Below, one piece after another: positions 36,679-46,515 of a stretch of DNA of 64,000 nt (within the stretch, counting starts at the first letter, position 1; every line of letters begins with the position of its first letter). This stretch comes from Cytophagales bacterium (GTDB lineage Bacteria; Bacteroidota; Bacteroidia; Cytophagales; Cyclobacteriaceae). Both the position numbers and the translations under genes were made by a program. The notes below the pieces were generated by a model. The model made no database searches, was not told the DNA's origin, and saw only the letters and a list, made by a program, of their open reading frames with translations. The stretch lies in NCBI GenBank assembly GCA_017303805.1, contig JAFLBQ010000006.1:1-64000 (forward strand), read 5' to 3'.

Positions 36679-36709
36679 TTGTAAGGTCGCCACAAAACGT
36701 TTAATTTTC
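36679..36709 (+). promoter_or_regulatory. putative promoter of the GMC operon
   Basis: TTG at 36679-36681, a 20-bp spacer and TAATTTTC at 36702-36709, one base from consensus. The ATG follows 21 bases later. Confidence 0.45.
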
Positions 36710-36730
36710 ATTTTATAACCTTCACGCTAC

Positions 36731-38440
36731 ATGAACCTTAACCTTAAAGCCGAACAACAAAACACCTTCGATGCCATTGTAGTGGGTACGGGCATTAGTG
36801 GTGGCTGGGCCGCAAAAGAACTCACCGAAAAGGGATTGAAAACACTGGTGCTGGAACGTGGCCGCCCGGTAAAACATCAGGTAGATTACCCCACCATGAA
36901 CAAAGACCCATGGCAACTACCCTTTGCCAACCGGCTTACGCCCGAAGACCTGAAATTATTTCCGGTACAAAAGAGAACCGGCTGGATAAGCCAGGCCACC
37001 AAACACTGGTGGGTAAACGATGTTGAAAATCCCTACACAGAAGTTAAACCTTTTGATTGGATCAGAGGCTACCACGAAGGAGGCCGGTCTATTATGTGGG
37101 GTAAGCAAACCTACCGGTTGTCAGATCTGGATTTTGAGGCGAATGCAAAAGAAGGTATTGGCGTGGATTGGCCCATTCGCTACAAAGACCTGGCCCCGTG
37201 GTACGATTACGTTGAAACCTACATTGGTGTAAGCGGCCGGGCGGAAGGGTTAGCGCACGTACCCGATGGAAAGTTTTTGCCACCCATGGATTTGAATTGC
37301 GTGGAAGAAGTGTTTCGGGATAAAGTGGCTGAAAAGTTTGGCGGAAGAAAAGTAACGATTGGTCGCGTGGCACATCTTACAGCACCGCTTCCCCACGATC
37401 CTTCGCGGGGTGTTTGTCAATCGCGCAATTTATGCGACCGCGGTTGCCCGTACGGTGCATATTTTAGTAGCAATGCTTCAACACTTCCTGCTGCTGCTAA
37501 AACCGGCAACATGACGTTGCGGCCACATTCTATAGTGCACTCTATTATCTATGATGAACAAAAAGAAAAAGCAGTTGGCGTGCGCGTGCTGGATGCCGAA
37601 ACCAAACAAGAGATTGAATTCTTCGCAAAAATTATTTTTCTGAATGCGTCCTCGTTGGGAAGCACTTTTATTTTATTGAATTCGATTTCCAAACGCTTCC
37701 CGAACGGGTTAGGCAATGGCAGCGATCAACTGGGTCGTAATTTAATGGATCATCAATACCGGGCCGGTGCCGATGGGGCCATGGATGGATTTGAAGATAA
37801 GTATTACATCGGGCGCAGACCCAATGGAATTTACATTCCACGCTTTAGAAATGTGGGTAGTGATAAACGCACCGATTATGTGCGTGGCTTTGGCTACCAG
37901 GGTGCCGCCAGCAGGCAAGAGTGGTCGCGGGGCGTAATGGAAATGGCGTATGGAACCGAATTAAAAGAATCGCTGGAAACCCCAGGCCCCTGGCGCATGG
38001 GTATTACCGGGTTTGGTGAATGCTTGCCGTATGCGGAAAACAGGGTAACACTTAACACAGAAAAGAAAGACGTGTATGGGTTGCCAACCTTGAGTGTGGA
38101 TGCCGAGTGGAAGCAAAACGAAAAGGTAATGCGCGAAGATATGAAAACCAGTGCGGCCGAAATGCTGGAAGCAGCGGGCTTTAAGAATGTAAGAATTTAC
38201 GATGCCCCTAATAACATTGGCTTAGGTATTCACGAAATGGGTACTGCACGGATGGGTAAAGATCCAAAAACTTCAGTATTGAATAAATGGAACCAGGTAC
38301 ACGAAGCGCCCAATGTGTTTGTAACCGATGGTGCTGCCATGACCTCCTCGGCCTGCCAGAATCCTTCGCTTACGTATATGGCGCTTACTGCGCGCGCTGC
38401 TGAGTACGCAGTTAAAGAATTAAAAAAACAAAACCTCTAA
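36731..38440 (+). CDS. GMC family oxidoreductase (large dehydrogenase subunit)
   Basis: A 569-residue FAD enzyme of the glucose-methanol-choline family, close to the large subunits of membrane gluconate, fructose and sorbitol dehydrogenases. The FAD site is VVGTGISGG (about 17-25); the middle has the conserved CQSRNLCDRGCPYGA; the C-terminal catalytic region holds HEMGTARMG and SSACQNPSLTYMALTARA. It has no signal peptide, while the next gene carries a Tat signal, so the pair is probably exported together. The third subunit of the classical complex, a multihaem cytochrome c, is missing from the operon. The sugar or alcohol substrate is unknown. Confidence 0.93.
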   Translation: MNLNLKAEQQNTFDAIVVGTGISGGWAAKELTEKGLKTLVLERGRPVKHQVDYPTMNKDPWQLPFANRLTPEDLKLFPVQKRTGWISQATKHWWVNDVENPYTEVKPFDWIRGYHEGGRSIMWGKQTYRLSDLDFEANAKEGIGVDWPIRYKDLAPWYDYVETYIGVSGRAEGLAHVPDGKFLPPMDLNCVEEVFRDKVAEKFGGRKVTIGRVAHLTAPLPHDPSRGVCQSRNLCDRGCPYGAYFSSNASTLPAAAKTGNMTLRPHSIVHSIIYDEQKEKAVGVRVLDAETKQEIEFFAKIIFLNASSLGSTFILLNSISKRFPNGLGNGSDQLGRNLMDHQYRAGADGAMDGFEDKYYIGRRPNGIYIPRFRNVGSDKRTDYVRGFGYQGAASRQEWSRGVMEMAYGTELKESLETPGPWRMGITGFGECLPYAENRVTLNTEKKDVYGLPTLSVDAEWKQNEKVMREDMKTSAAEMLEAAGFKNVRIYDAPNNIGLGIHEMGTARMGKDPKTSVLNKWNQVHEAPNVFVTDGAAMTSSACQNPSLTYMALTARAAEYAVKELKKQNL

Positions 38441-38445
38441 TTAGT

Positions 38446-39048
38446 ATGGATAGGAGAGAAGCACTACAACGGGCCAGCTTGATTTTAGGCTATGCCGTTA
38501 CTGGTCCCACATTAGCAGGAATTTTAAGTGGATGTAAAGCGACACCCGAGGCTGGATTTGTTCCGACTTTCTTCTCGAACGAACAAGGTGTACTGATCGA
38601 AACACTGGCTGAGATTATTATTCCGAAAACCGATACCCCGGGCGCAAAAGAAGCCGGAGTGCCGCAGTTTATCGATACGCTGATTGCCAATGTTTATACG
38701 AAAGAACAACAGGAAAAATTTATTGCCGACCTGGTTGCATTTGATGCCGATGCCAAAACAACAATTGGTGAAAATTTTAATGCCTGCACCCCCGAACAAC
38801 AACAGCAGCATTTCGAAAAACATCATACAAAGGCGATAAGCGATGCTACCGGTGGTGGCCCCACTGGTTGGTGGAATGCGGGTACTGGTGGTGATAAACC
38901 TTTTGTATTAAAAGTAAAAGAGTTGGTGTTGGTGGGATACTTTACCAGTGAACCCGGAGCTACTCAAGTACTGCAATACAATCCCGTACCCGGCCCGTTT
39001 AAAGGCTGTGTGCCGTTTGCGGAGGTAGGTAAGGCGTGGGCGACTTAA
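38446..39048 (+). CDS. gluconate 2-dehydrogenase subunit 3 family protein, Tat lipoprotein
   Basis: A 200-residue small subunit of GMC-type dehydrogenases. The N terminus MDRREALQRASLILG is a twin-arginine signal ending in a lipobox (ILSGC, Cys 30). The mature part has LAEIIIPKTDTPGAKEAGVPQFID, a signature of the family. It starts 5 bases after the large subunit gene. Its likely job is to carry the folded, FAD-loaded large subunit through the Tat pore and hold it at the membrane. Confidence 0.92.
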   Translation: MDRREALQRASLILGYAVTGPTLAGILSGCKATPEAGFVPTFFSNEQGVLIETLAEIIIPKTDTPGAKEAGVPQFIDTLIANVYTKEQQEKFIADLVAFDADAKTTIGENFNACTPEQQQQHFEKHHTKAISDATGGGPTGWWNAGTGGDKPFVLKVKELVLVGYFTSEPGATQVLQYNPVPGPFKGCVPFAEVGKAWAT

Positions 39049-39091
39049 GCGATTACGGAATTATTTAATAAAGTTCAGAACAAACCTTCCG

Positions 39092-39979
39092 ATGAAAATA
39101 CTTGTGGTAGTTACTTGCCTCGTTGCCAGTATGGCGGCAACAGGCCAAACCAATTACGATACCGTCCGCATTCATCCAGTAAAAATTACAGAGCAGATTT
39201 ACATGCTGAAAGGCGCTGGTGGCAACGTGGGTGTGCTGATTGGAAAGGAAGGCACATTGCTTATCGACAATCAGTTTGCGCCACTATCAAATAAGATTAA
39301 TGGTGCTGTTAAAACGCTTGACCCAGGCGAGATCAGGTTTGCGATTAATACACACTTGCATGGCGATCATTCTGGTGGAAATGAGAATCTCAAAAAGATG
39401 GGCGCCACGTTGGTAGCGCATAATAATGTGCGCGAGCGGATGATGAAGGAAACAACAAATCGGGCCGGAAGCAAAGTACCACCCCGCAATGCAGACGCGT
39501 GGCCAATGGTTACGTTTGCAGATCGATTGAATTTTCATTTGAATGATGAAGATGTTGTTCTTCATTATATGGATCGCGGTCATACCGATGGTGATGTAAT
39601 TGTTCAATTTGTAAAAGCAAATGTGGTGCACACCGGAGATGCTTTTGTGCGGTATGGGTACCCGTATATCGACTTGGGCAGTGGCGGTTCGGTAAATGGA
39701 TTTGTGGCTACCTTAGATAAGGTGCTTGTGCTGGTTAATGATAACACCCGAATAATTCCTGGCCATGGTGAACTGGCCACCAAAGCAGATGTAAAAAAAG
39801 TTCGGGATATGGTTGCCGATGTGCGCGATCAGGTGGCGGCTGCGCTAAAGAAAGGAAAGAAACCCGAAGAAATTCCCGGGCTGGGCATAACCAACAAGTA
39901 CGATGCAGAATACGGAAAGGGGTTTGTGAAAGGAAAGGATTTTGTGATGGTGGTGTTAGAGAGTTTGCAAATGAAATAA
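39092..39979 (+). CDS. exported metallo-beta-lactamase-fold hydrolase
   Basis: A 295-residue metal-dependent hydrolase with signal peptide (1-19). The zinc site is H88-x-H90-x-D92-H93 in THLHGDHSGG, with further ligands in VHTGDAF near 178 and PGHGEL near 224. The family includes beta-lactamases, lactonases and many esterases, and the sequence gives no clear substrate; nothing marks it as a lactamase. A dehydrogenase-linked lactonase role would fit behind a GMC enzyme that makes a sugar lactone, but this is inference from the 43-base gap and direction. Confidence 0.88.
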   Translation: MKILVVVTCLVASMAATGQTNYDTVRIHPVKITEQIYMLKGAGGNVGVLIGKEGTLLIDNQFAPLSNKINGAVKTLDPGEIRFAINTHLHGDHSGGNENLKKMGATLVAHNNVRERMMKETTNRAGSKVPPRNADAWPMVTFADRLNFHLNDEDVVLHYMDRGHTDGDVIVQFVKANVVHTGDAFVRYGYPYIDLGSGGSVNGFVATLDKVLVLVNDNTRIIPGHGELATKADVKKVRDMVADVRDQVAAALKKGKKPEEIPGLGITNKYDAEYGKGFVKGKDFVMVVLESLQMK

Positions 39980-40019
39980 GCCCCAGGTAAAGAGAGTTCG
40001 TACTTAAATAATAAACCTC

Positions 40020-41615
40020 ATGAAATTTAAAATAACCATCGGCTTAGGATTGTTATGTTTTCATTTGGCGCAGTTACAAGCCCAACCCTACCAACTTACC
40101 ACGCGCTGGGGCGAGGAAATTAAAGCCAACAGGCGTACCACGCTCAACGACATCATCGGTAGCGATGAAACCGGGTTTTATGCTATTCGCACGCGGGCTT
40201 CTCTTTTTCTTGATTTTACATTTACATTAGAACATTATGGCAATGACCTGCGGCCCATCAACTCCGTGGAGTTGGAGCTTATTACCAATGGCCGGCAGCG
40301 CATGGGGGAGTTTACGTTGTTCACCAACAACCAAATCTATATTTTCTCTTCCTATTCCGATCCGCAAACGCGCATCAACGACCTGTTTGTGCAGCAAGTA
40401 GATAAAAAGACGTTGAAGCTGAGTGAGCCGGTCTCCGTTGCCAAAATCGATTTCCACGGGCGTAAGCGAAGTAACGATGGCGCATTTGAGTTCAGGCAAT
40501 CGCGCGATAAGTCGAAGTTGCTCATCTACTCCAAGCTGCCTTTCGAAAAAAATGAACCAGAGCGATTTGAGTTGCTGGTGTTGGATAGCGAGATGAAAGC
40601 GATCTGGCAAAAGCAAATCACTATTCCGTATAAAGACCAACTATTTGATCTGGAGTCGATGCGGGTAAGTAACGATGGCGAGGTGCACCTGTTGGGTCTT
40701 GTGTACAAAGACAAGCGTACCGAAATCCGCAAAGGTGCGGCTAATTATAGTTTCGAGTTACTTAGTTATTACGACAAAGGCACGCGCGAAGCGCGAACAC
40801 CACTAAGCTTGCCCGGGAAGTTTATAACCGATATGCAGATCGGCATCCTTGATAATAAAGATATTGTGTGTGCGGGCTTCTACTCCGAAACCGGAACCTT
40901 AACTATTAAGGGAACGTATTTTCTGAAACTGGATGGCACCCGGGTAGTAGTTGCCAATTCATTCAAAGAGTTTGAGCTTGATTTCGTTGCGCAAAATCTT
41001 ACCGAGCGCGAAGCCCGGAAAGTAGGCAGGAAGGCAGCCAACGACAAAGATATTGAGTTGTTTCAGTTTCGGTTAGATCAATTGGTGGTTGATAATGTGG
41101 GTGGCGTATTTTTGGTAGGCGAGCAGTTTTATGTTAAACGAAGAGTAACCACCACCCGAAATGCAACGACAGGTGCGGTTACTACTCAAACCGACTATCT
41201 CTATTACTACAATGATATTATTGCCATTCGGATTAATGCATCCGGAGAAATACTCTGGGCTCAGAAAATTCCAAAGCGCCAGCTAACTATTAATGATGGC
41301 GGTGCGAGCTCATCCTACACCTTTGGCGTGCGCAATGGGCAACTGCTTTTTATTTATAACGATTCGGTAGAAAACCAGAATTACACCGGAAAAGGGCCCG
41401 TTGCACGGGCTGAATTAAATTCCTCAAGAGGCGTGGTTATCCTATGTGCAGTAAGTGGAACCGGACAAGTAAAACGACAACCGGTATTTGGTGCTAAAGA
41501 AGTGAATGTAATTATCAGGCCTCGCGTGTGCGAACAGATTTCGCCCAATGAGTTTGTATTGTTTGGCCAGCGCGCAAAGAAACAGCAGTTTGCAGTTTTA
41601 GATATTAAAGATTAG
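40020..41615 (+). CDS. exported protein of unknown function
   Basis: A 531-residue protein with signal peptide (1-21, ending LQAQP) and no further membrane segments. It is rich in beta-strand patterns and Asp/Asn turns (FYAIRTR, LLIYSKLPFEKNE, GEVHLLGLVYKDK, GGVFLVGEQFYV), spaced about every 50 residues, which suggests a beta-propeller. No enzyme motif was found. The gene follows the metallo-hydrolase by 40 bases and abuts the convergent mtgA with no gap. Confidence 0.75.
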   Translation: MKFKITIGLGLLCFHLAQLQAQPYQLTTRWGEEIKANRRTTLNDIIGSDETGFYAIRTRASLFLDFTFTLEHYGNDLRPINSVELELITNGRQRMGEFTLFTNNQIYIFSSYSDPQTRINDLFVQQVDKKTLKLSEPVSVAKIDFHGRKRSNDGAFEFRQSRDKSKLLIYSKLPFEKNEPERFELLVLDSEMKAIWQKQITIPYKDQLFDLESMRVSNDGEVHLLGLVYKDKRTEIRKGAANYSFELLSYYDKGTREARTPLSLPGKFITDMQIGILDNKDIVCAGFYSETGTLTIKGTYFLKLDGTRVVVANSFKEFELDFVAQNLTEREARKVGRKAANDKDIELFQFRLDQLVVDNVGGVFLVGEQFYVKRRVTTTRNATTGAVTTQTDYLYYYNDIIAIRINASGEILWAQKIPKRQLTINDGGASSSYTFGVRNGQLLFIYNDSVENQNYTGKGPVARAELNSSRGVVILCAVSGTGQVKRQPVFGAKEVNVIIRPRVCEQISPNEFVLFGQRAKKQQFAVLDIKD

Positions 41616-42332
41616 TTATTTAGTCTTTTCTGCTTGCTGCTGTAATAACCTTGCTATGTCCGCATCGCTCTCTAAGTTAACCATCTGGCTTAAAATCCAC
41701 GAAGTGCGCCTGGCAACGTAAGGCGAAGCCGGTTCGGCTTTATATTTTTTAGGATTAGGTAAACACGCTGCAATGCGGGCAGCTTCGGTGCGCGTGAGTT
41801 TACTGGCGGGTTTCTTGAAATATTTTTGAGCAGCCGCTTCCACACCAAAAATTCCGGTACCCATTTCAGAAACATTCAAATACATTTCCAGAATACGTTC
41901 TTTACTCCACAATAATTCAATCATAAAAGTAAAGTACGCTTCCAACCCCTTCCGAAACCAACTTCGGCCTTGCCATAAAAAAACATTCTTGGCTACCTGC
42001 TGGCTGATGGTGGAGGCTCCGCGTACGCGTTTGCTTTTCTGGTTACTCGCCAAGGCTTTCTTAATGCTTTTAATATCGAACCCGTTGTGATCGGGAAACA
42101 ACTGATCTTCTGAAGCCATTACCGCTAACCGGATGTTGGGCGACATCGCATCAAAATCTACGTAGTCGCGGTTTAGGCCATAGCCTTGCACCCAACTGCC
42201 TAGTTGGGTAATGGTAATGGGCGGATTAACCCAACGTAATAAGACAACATAAACCAGGTGCAACACAAAAATCCATAGCGCCATTCGCTTTACATTTTTC
42301 CAGAGCCGGGTTAAAAGATTATTTTTAGACAT
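41616..42332 (-). CDS. mtgA: monofunctional peptidoglycan glycosyltransferase MtgA
   Basis: A 238-residue GT51 enzyme that polymerises lipid II into glycan strands. One membrane segment lies at about 15-35. Motif 1 has the catalytic glutamate in [15 protein letters not shown], motif 2 is [15 protein letters not shown], and later motifs are [15 protein letters not shown] and [11 protein letters not shown]. No transpeptidase domain follows, so it is the monofunctional type. The start at 42332 (MSKNNLL) leaves only 24 bases to the divergent thioesterase gene. Confidence 0.95.
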   Translation of the reverse strand: MSKNNLLTRLWKNVKRMALWIFVLHLVYVVLLRWVNPPITITQLGSWVQGYGLNRDYVDFDAMSPNIRLAVMASEDQLFPDHNGFDIKSIKKALASNQKSKRVRGASTISQQVAKNVFLWQGRSWFRKGLEAYFTFMIELLWSKERILEMYLNVSEMGTGIFGVEAAAQKYFKKPASKLTRTEAARIAACLPNPKKYKAEPASPYVARRTSWILSQMVNLESDADIARLLQQQAEKTK

Positions 42333-42356
42333 TTGTTGCAACAGCAAATTAATAAC

Positions 42357-42791
42357 ATGGCACGAGTTGAGTTAACCCTTCCCGATAAATTTATTTTTCA
42401 AACTACGTTGCAGGTTCGGGTGAGTGACCTGAACTACGGTGGGCATGTGGGTAACGATAACATGCTTACGCTGATGCAAGAGGCCCGCACATTATTTTAC
42501 AGAAGCCTTGGTTTTGAAAGTGAAGTAAAGCTGGAGGGCAGCATAAGCCAGGTTATAGCCGAAGCGGTAGTGATCTATAAAGCAGAAGCGCTTTTGGGCG
42601 ACACTTTGAAAATTGAAATAGCCGTGGGCGAATTGAATAAATACGGTTTTGATTTATTCTATCGGATCACCAATCAACACAATAAAGAAGTAGCGCGGGG
42701 CAAAACCGGGGTGGTATGTTTTGATTATTCAAAAAGAAAGGTGGCTTCGGTACCGCAAAAGTTAGCGCAACAATTGCACGTTGCTGTGTAA
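42357..42791 (+). CDS. acyl-CoA thioesterase, hotdog fold (4HBT)
   Basis: A 144-residue hotdog-fold thioesterase of the 4-hydroxybenzoyl-CoA thioesterase group. The active-site region is [23 protein letters not shown], where D and the following helix glutamate are typical. It would cleave an acyl-CoA, but chain length cannot be predicted. The start at 42357 ([10 protein letters not shown]) is the second ATG region of the frame and fits family length. Its last 30 bases overlap mnmH on the other strand. Confidence 0.88.
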   Translation: MARVELTLPDKFIFQTTLQVRVSDLNYGGHVGNDNMLTLMQEARTLFYRSLGFESEVKLEGSISQVIAEAVVIYKAEALLGDTLKIEIAVGELNKYGFDLFYRITNQHNKEVARGKTGVVCFDYSKRKVASVPQKLAQQLHVAV

Positions 42792-43790
42792 GATCAACTC
42801 GTTTACCAGGCGCTCTGGTTCTTCACCATTCCAGCAAATAGTTTTTGCGAGGCGCTCTTTTCTTTTATCAATACTATGCAGGTAGGCTTTGTCATAATAT
42901 GTAAGCAAAAGGTTAATTACACCCGCCATGTCACGGGCCATCAATCTTTCGCGTGCCAGGTTAAAATTTTGTCCGCCCAGTCGCTTCGTAATTTTTTGCA
43001 TGATTTGTAAAAACTCTTCTGGTGGGGCTGCGCCATATTCGTTCACTAACCGATGTACCCGAATTTCTTTTGCTACGGAAAGTTGTACCAAAGGGCTTTT
43101 GTTCATCTGCAACCAAAAATCGCGCGGTAAAAATAACTGCCCTATAGCGATGGATTCATCTTCCACCCAAATGGGTCGGCTTGTATCAAGGGTTTGCAAG
43201 GCTTCAAACAGATTGTTTTGAAATTGTTCGGTTGTTGGTTGCGGTGGCATGAAAAGCCCACCAAAGGCCGAGCCTTTGTGACTGGCAAGTGTTTCAAGAT
43301 CCAGCACCTGCGCGCCTTTTGTTTTTAGCATTCTTAAGATTTCGCTCTTGCCACTGCCGGTGCATCCTGTAAGCAATACCAGGCGTAGGGGTTGAGCAAA
43401 AGAAGCAAGTGCTTTGTAGCGGTAGGCTTTGTAGCCGCCCTTCAGTGCATGGGTTTTTATGCCGGCCATGCCAACAAACTGGCAGAAGTTAGAGGAGCGC
43501 ATGCCACCACGCCAGCAGTGTACCAGTAACTCTTTGTAAGGCGTAACCTTTTCAGCTTCATTAATTATTTCCAGCAGGCGCGGGCCTACCAAACGAAACC
43601 CGGTTTTAATTGCCTCCAATTGTCCTTTCTGTTTGTAATCGGTGCCAACCAGAACCCGTTCGTGATTATTTAAAATAGGAATATTAACAGCGCCCGCAAT
43701 GTGCCCGGCTTCAAATTCTCCTTCCGAGCGCACATCGGCTATGGGTAAGGTTTTCCGAAGCTCAAAAAATTCTTCAATCGAAATGCTCAT
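42762..43790 (-). CDS. mnmH: tRNA 2-selenouridine synthase MnmH/SelU
   Basis: A 342-residue protein of rhodanese plus P-loop design. The rhodanese active cysteine is C92 in HCWRGGMRSS, and the Walker A motif is GCTGSGKS (142-149). The enzyme first geranylates 2-thiouridine at the wobble base of tRNA for Lys, Glu and Gln, then replaces the group with selenium from selenophosphate. Both halves and the intervening CQFVGMAGI-THALKGGYKAYR are intact. No selenophosphate synthase is in this window, so whether the cell uses selenium cannot be told here. Confidence 0.95.
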   Translation of the reverse strand: MSISIEEFFELRKTLPIADVRSEGEFEAGHIAGAVNIPILNNHERVLVGTDYKQKGQLEAIKTGFRLVGPRLLEIINEAEKVTPYKELLVHCWRGGMRSSNFCQFVGMAGIKTHALKGGYKAYRYKALASFAQPLRLVLLTGCTGSGKSEILRMLKTKGAQVLDLETLASHKGSAFGGLFMPPQPTTEQFQNNLFEALQTLDTSRPIWVEDESIAIGQLFLPRDFWLQMNKSPLVQLSVAKEIRVHRLVNEYGAAPPEEFLQIMQKITKRLGGQNFNLARERLMARDMAGVINLLLTYYDKAYLHSIDKRKERLAKTICWNGEEPERLVNELILHSNVQLLR

Positions 43791-43839
43791 TACCCAAAGG
43801 TGGTAAACCTACGGGCAGTTGTGCAAGGTCTTTGCAGGG

Positions 43840-46467
43840 TTAATCGTTAAAGTTAATGGTTACGCTGGTGGCAATTCCAATTCTGAATCCATTTTGCAGG
43901 TATTGGCCATCGCGAAAAGCGGCTGCAGCCTCCAACCGAAAGATGCGCAAAATGCCATCGATGCCATAACCGACTTCGGTATAGTTGCGGGCAGTGGGTG
44001 TGGCGAGGTAATTCACAAAAACATTTTCCCTAATACCTACCAATCGCAATTTGGCCAACCGGGTAAGCAACAGTTTTCTGAAGTGATAATGGGCATTCAG
44101 CGTAAAGTATTCATCAGCAGTGCTGTACTTGTAATAGTCCAGCAACCGGTAGCTGCCAACAGGATCGGTGGTAACAAACGGAGTTTGGTTGCCCAAAAAA
44201 TGTTTGTAATCCATAAAGTAGAGATTGCGGGTATTAAAAAACTTGCCGGCTTGCAACGCTACATCTAACTCGCCCCGAATGCCAAAGCGGATGCCGTGCT
44301 TTAATCCCACCTCAAGCTGATCGAAGGCAACTTCGCTTGCGGCCACACCGGCAATGGCCTTGCGATAGTTAAGGGTTAGCAACGGAGAAGAGTTTTCGAC
44401 ACGTTGCCTGCTGCCGTTACGGATTCTATACTTCTGCCACGGGCGCGCGTCTATGGAAATAGCACCCACGAAAGCCCGGTTGGGATTAAAGCCGGTTGTA
44501 GGTAACTCTAAACTTACAGGAGCGTTGGCTGTGTACTGTTCTTTATTTTTTTTAAAGAAAGTATAGTTGGTCGTGTTCATCAATTCCGATCGCCTGCTCC
44601 AAATCCAATTCGTTCGAAAGGTGTAGCGGTCGTTTACACGGTGCACATAATTGAGCGATGCGAAATTTTGTTCATAAATTTTCATCAGGTTATCGCCCAC
44701 TAGTAATGTGGTAAACGTATTTACAAACGGATGGATTGGTTCGGCCGAATTGAATTGCTCTACATACTGGCCGCCTTCCATTGTTAAGCGCCTATTCTTG
44801 AAGCGATAATCTACCCGCAGTTTGCCACTTATTTTTTCGCGGGCAAAAGCATAGCGTGCAATGGGACTTATTTCAAGGCGCGAGGTTTGCGGACGTTTGT
44901 CTTTGTGAACGGTATCGCGTTTTACCCAGCGCTTGTAAAAACTCATCCGATAAATAAGATTAAACCCTTCAACCGAGTTGAATCCGCCATAAGGCGTATG
45001 AATTCGGAAGTCGGAGGTTTTACCCAAAGCATACGAATCGCCCGTAAGCAAATCCCACGGTTGAAAGCCCTTGCCTCTGTTTTTAGTAGTACGTAGCGTA
45101 TCGCCTTCATCGCGTTTGCGTTGCACTTCGGTAATGCTATCGTTTAAATGGTAGCCCCGGGTTTCTTCGGGCGTTAGCGGTGCCGGCCGGATGTTGGCCC
45201 AAAAGGTTGAATCTTTTTTATAGGCTGCCGAATCTACGGAATACTTGCTTTCCGAAATTACATCGGGTTCTTTCTGCTCTTTTTGTTCTTGCTTTTCATA
45301 TTCTTTCACCAACTGTTTCAGCTCTTTGGCGGTAACTTCCTTGCCCGCATTAAGTCGTTCATTTATTTCCTGGCCTTTCTTACTAAACTTTTGTTCAATT
45401 GCTTTCGCTTCCTCTTTATAAACTTTTTCATCAATTACGGTAAGTTCCAGTTGCAACTCGGGGTTAAGGGTTACTTTGTAATCTTTCATGGTGGCCAGGT
45501 ATTGGCCCTCAAACTCAAACCCAAATACTTTGCCGTTTACTTTAAATTGTTGCGATACCGGCAGCCAGGCTTTGTCTTCAATAGGGTTGTAGAGTTGTTT
45601 AATATGAAAGGTGATGCCCAGTTTCATGGCAGTAAGTTCCAGGCTGTGAATGGCCCACCAGTCTTCCACAATGTAAATCATCCCCTCAAACACGTTGTCG
45701 CCCCGCGAGCGCGGAGTTACTTTGATCTTACTTACCTCGTAGGTATTATCTTTAAACGAACCCAGGTATTCAAACCGGTAGTATGAAAATGCTTTGGGCG
45801 AAAGGGGCGAAACCGTTTCGGCAATTTCGGGTTGGTAAAAGCTGCCAAACACGAAAGAGTTAGGCGAAGTATTTTTGGTGTCGCCATTGGTGTAAACAGC
45901 AATCACCTTTTCTTCGAATTTATTCGGACGTGTGTACTGGATTTCACTTACGGATTCGGAAATAAATACCCGGTCTTTGGTGATGCCTTCTTTTTCCAAC
46001 GCTTTTTTAGCCAGCCAAGGGTAATCGGTTAATTGACCTTTGCCTTTTATATATACGGTGGCCGAGTAGGAGTCTATCTGTTGGGTATGAAATTTTGCTT
46101 TTGAAATTGCTTTGCGCATGATGGTATAGGCGGGGTCTTCTTTACCGGCCTTTACAATCACATTTTGAAGTACAACTACCTGAACTTTTAAGGTAAGGTT
46201 AATCTCTTCAAATCCATCGCCCACCTCAACCACCCGGCTAACCGATTCGTAGCCCAGGTATTGAAACAACACATCGTAGCGGCCGGGTTTCAGAATTACT
46301 TCGTATTTACCTTCCAGGTCGGTGGCGCTGCCGGTGCCGGTTTGCTTTACAAAGATGGTGGCATACGCTAACGGGCCGGCATCTTCGCTTTTCACGGTGC
46401 CCCGAATGCCACCCCCTATGGACATAATGGAAGTGGAAAGAAAAAAAATGATCGGAATTGCTCTCAT
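43840..46467 (-). CDS. DUF5686 protein with carboxypeptidase-regulatory-like N-terminal domain
   Basis: An 875-residue outer-membrane-associated protein. After a short signal segment, residues about 18-95 form a carboxypeptidase regulatory-like beta domain (GTVKSEDAGPLAYATIFVKQTG), and the remainder is DUF5686, whose C-terminal third reads like a beta barrel (YFTLNAHYHFRKLLLTRLAKL). The shared start resembles TonB-dependent receptors, but the plug and barrel of those are missing. Its function is unknown; it is common and highly conserved in Bacteroidota. It lies 48 bases behind nadD in the same direction. Confidence 0.88.
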   Translation of the reverse strand: MRAIPIIFFLSTSIMSIGGGIRGTVKSEDAGPLAYATIFVKQTGTGSATDLEGKYEVILKPGRYDVLFQYLGYESVSRVVEVGDGFEEINLTLKVQVVVLQNVIVKAGKEDPAYTIMRKAISKAKFHTQQIDSYSATVYIKGKGQLTDYPWLAKKALEKEGITKDRVFISESVSEIQYTRPNKFEEKVIAVYTNGDTKNTSPNSFVFGSFYQPEIAETVSPLSPKAFSYYRFEYLGSFKDNTYEVSKIKVTPRSRGDNVFEGMIYIVEDWWAIHSLELTAMKLGITFHIKQLYNPIEDKAWLPVSQQFKVNGKVFGFEFEGQYLATMKDYKVTLNPELQLELTVIDEKVYKEEAKAIEQKFSKKGQEINERLNAGKEVTAKELKQLVKEYEKQEQKEQKEPDVISESKYSVDSAAYKKDSTFWANIRPAPLTPEETRGYHLNDSITEVQRKRDEGDTLRTTKNRGKGFQPWDLLTGDSYALGKTSDFRIHTPYGGFNSVEGFNLIYRMSFYKRWVKRDTVHKDKRPQTSRLEISPIARYAFAREKISGKLRVDYRFKNRRLTMEGGQYVEQFNSAEPIHPFVNTFTTLLVGDNLMKIYEQNFASLNYVHRVNDRYTFRTNWIWSRRSELMNTTNYTFFKKNKEQYTANAPVSLELPTTGFNPNRAFVGAISIDARPWQKYRIRNGSRQRVENSSPLLTLNYRKAIAGVAASEVAFDQLEVGLKHGIRFGIRGELDVALQAGKFFNTRNLYFMDYKHFLGNQTPFVTTDPVGSYRLLDYYKYSTADEYFTLNAHYHFRKLLLTRLAKLRLVGIRENVFVNYLATPTARNYTEVGYGIDGILRIFRLEAAAAFRDGQYLQNGFRIGIATSVTINFND

Positions 46468-46515
46468 GCTAATGCAGATGCCGGATTGAACGCAAGAGTT
46501 GTATGCCGGGTGGTG

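Noticed and set aside
39092-39979. Beta-lactamase (resistance) call
   Set aside because: The HxHxDH motif is shared by many hydrolases of this fold and the place behind sugar dehydrogenase genes suggests another role.
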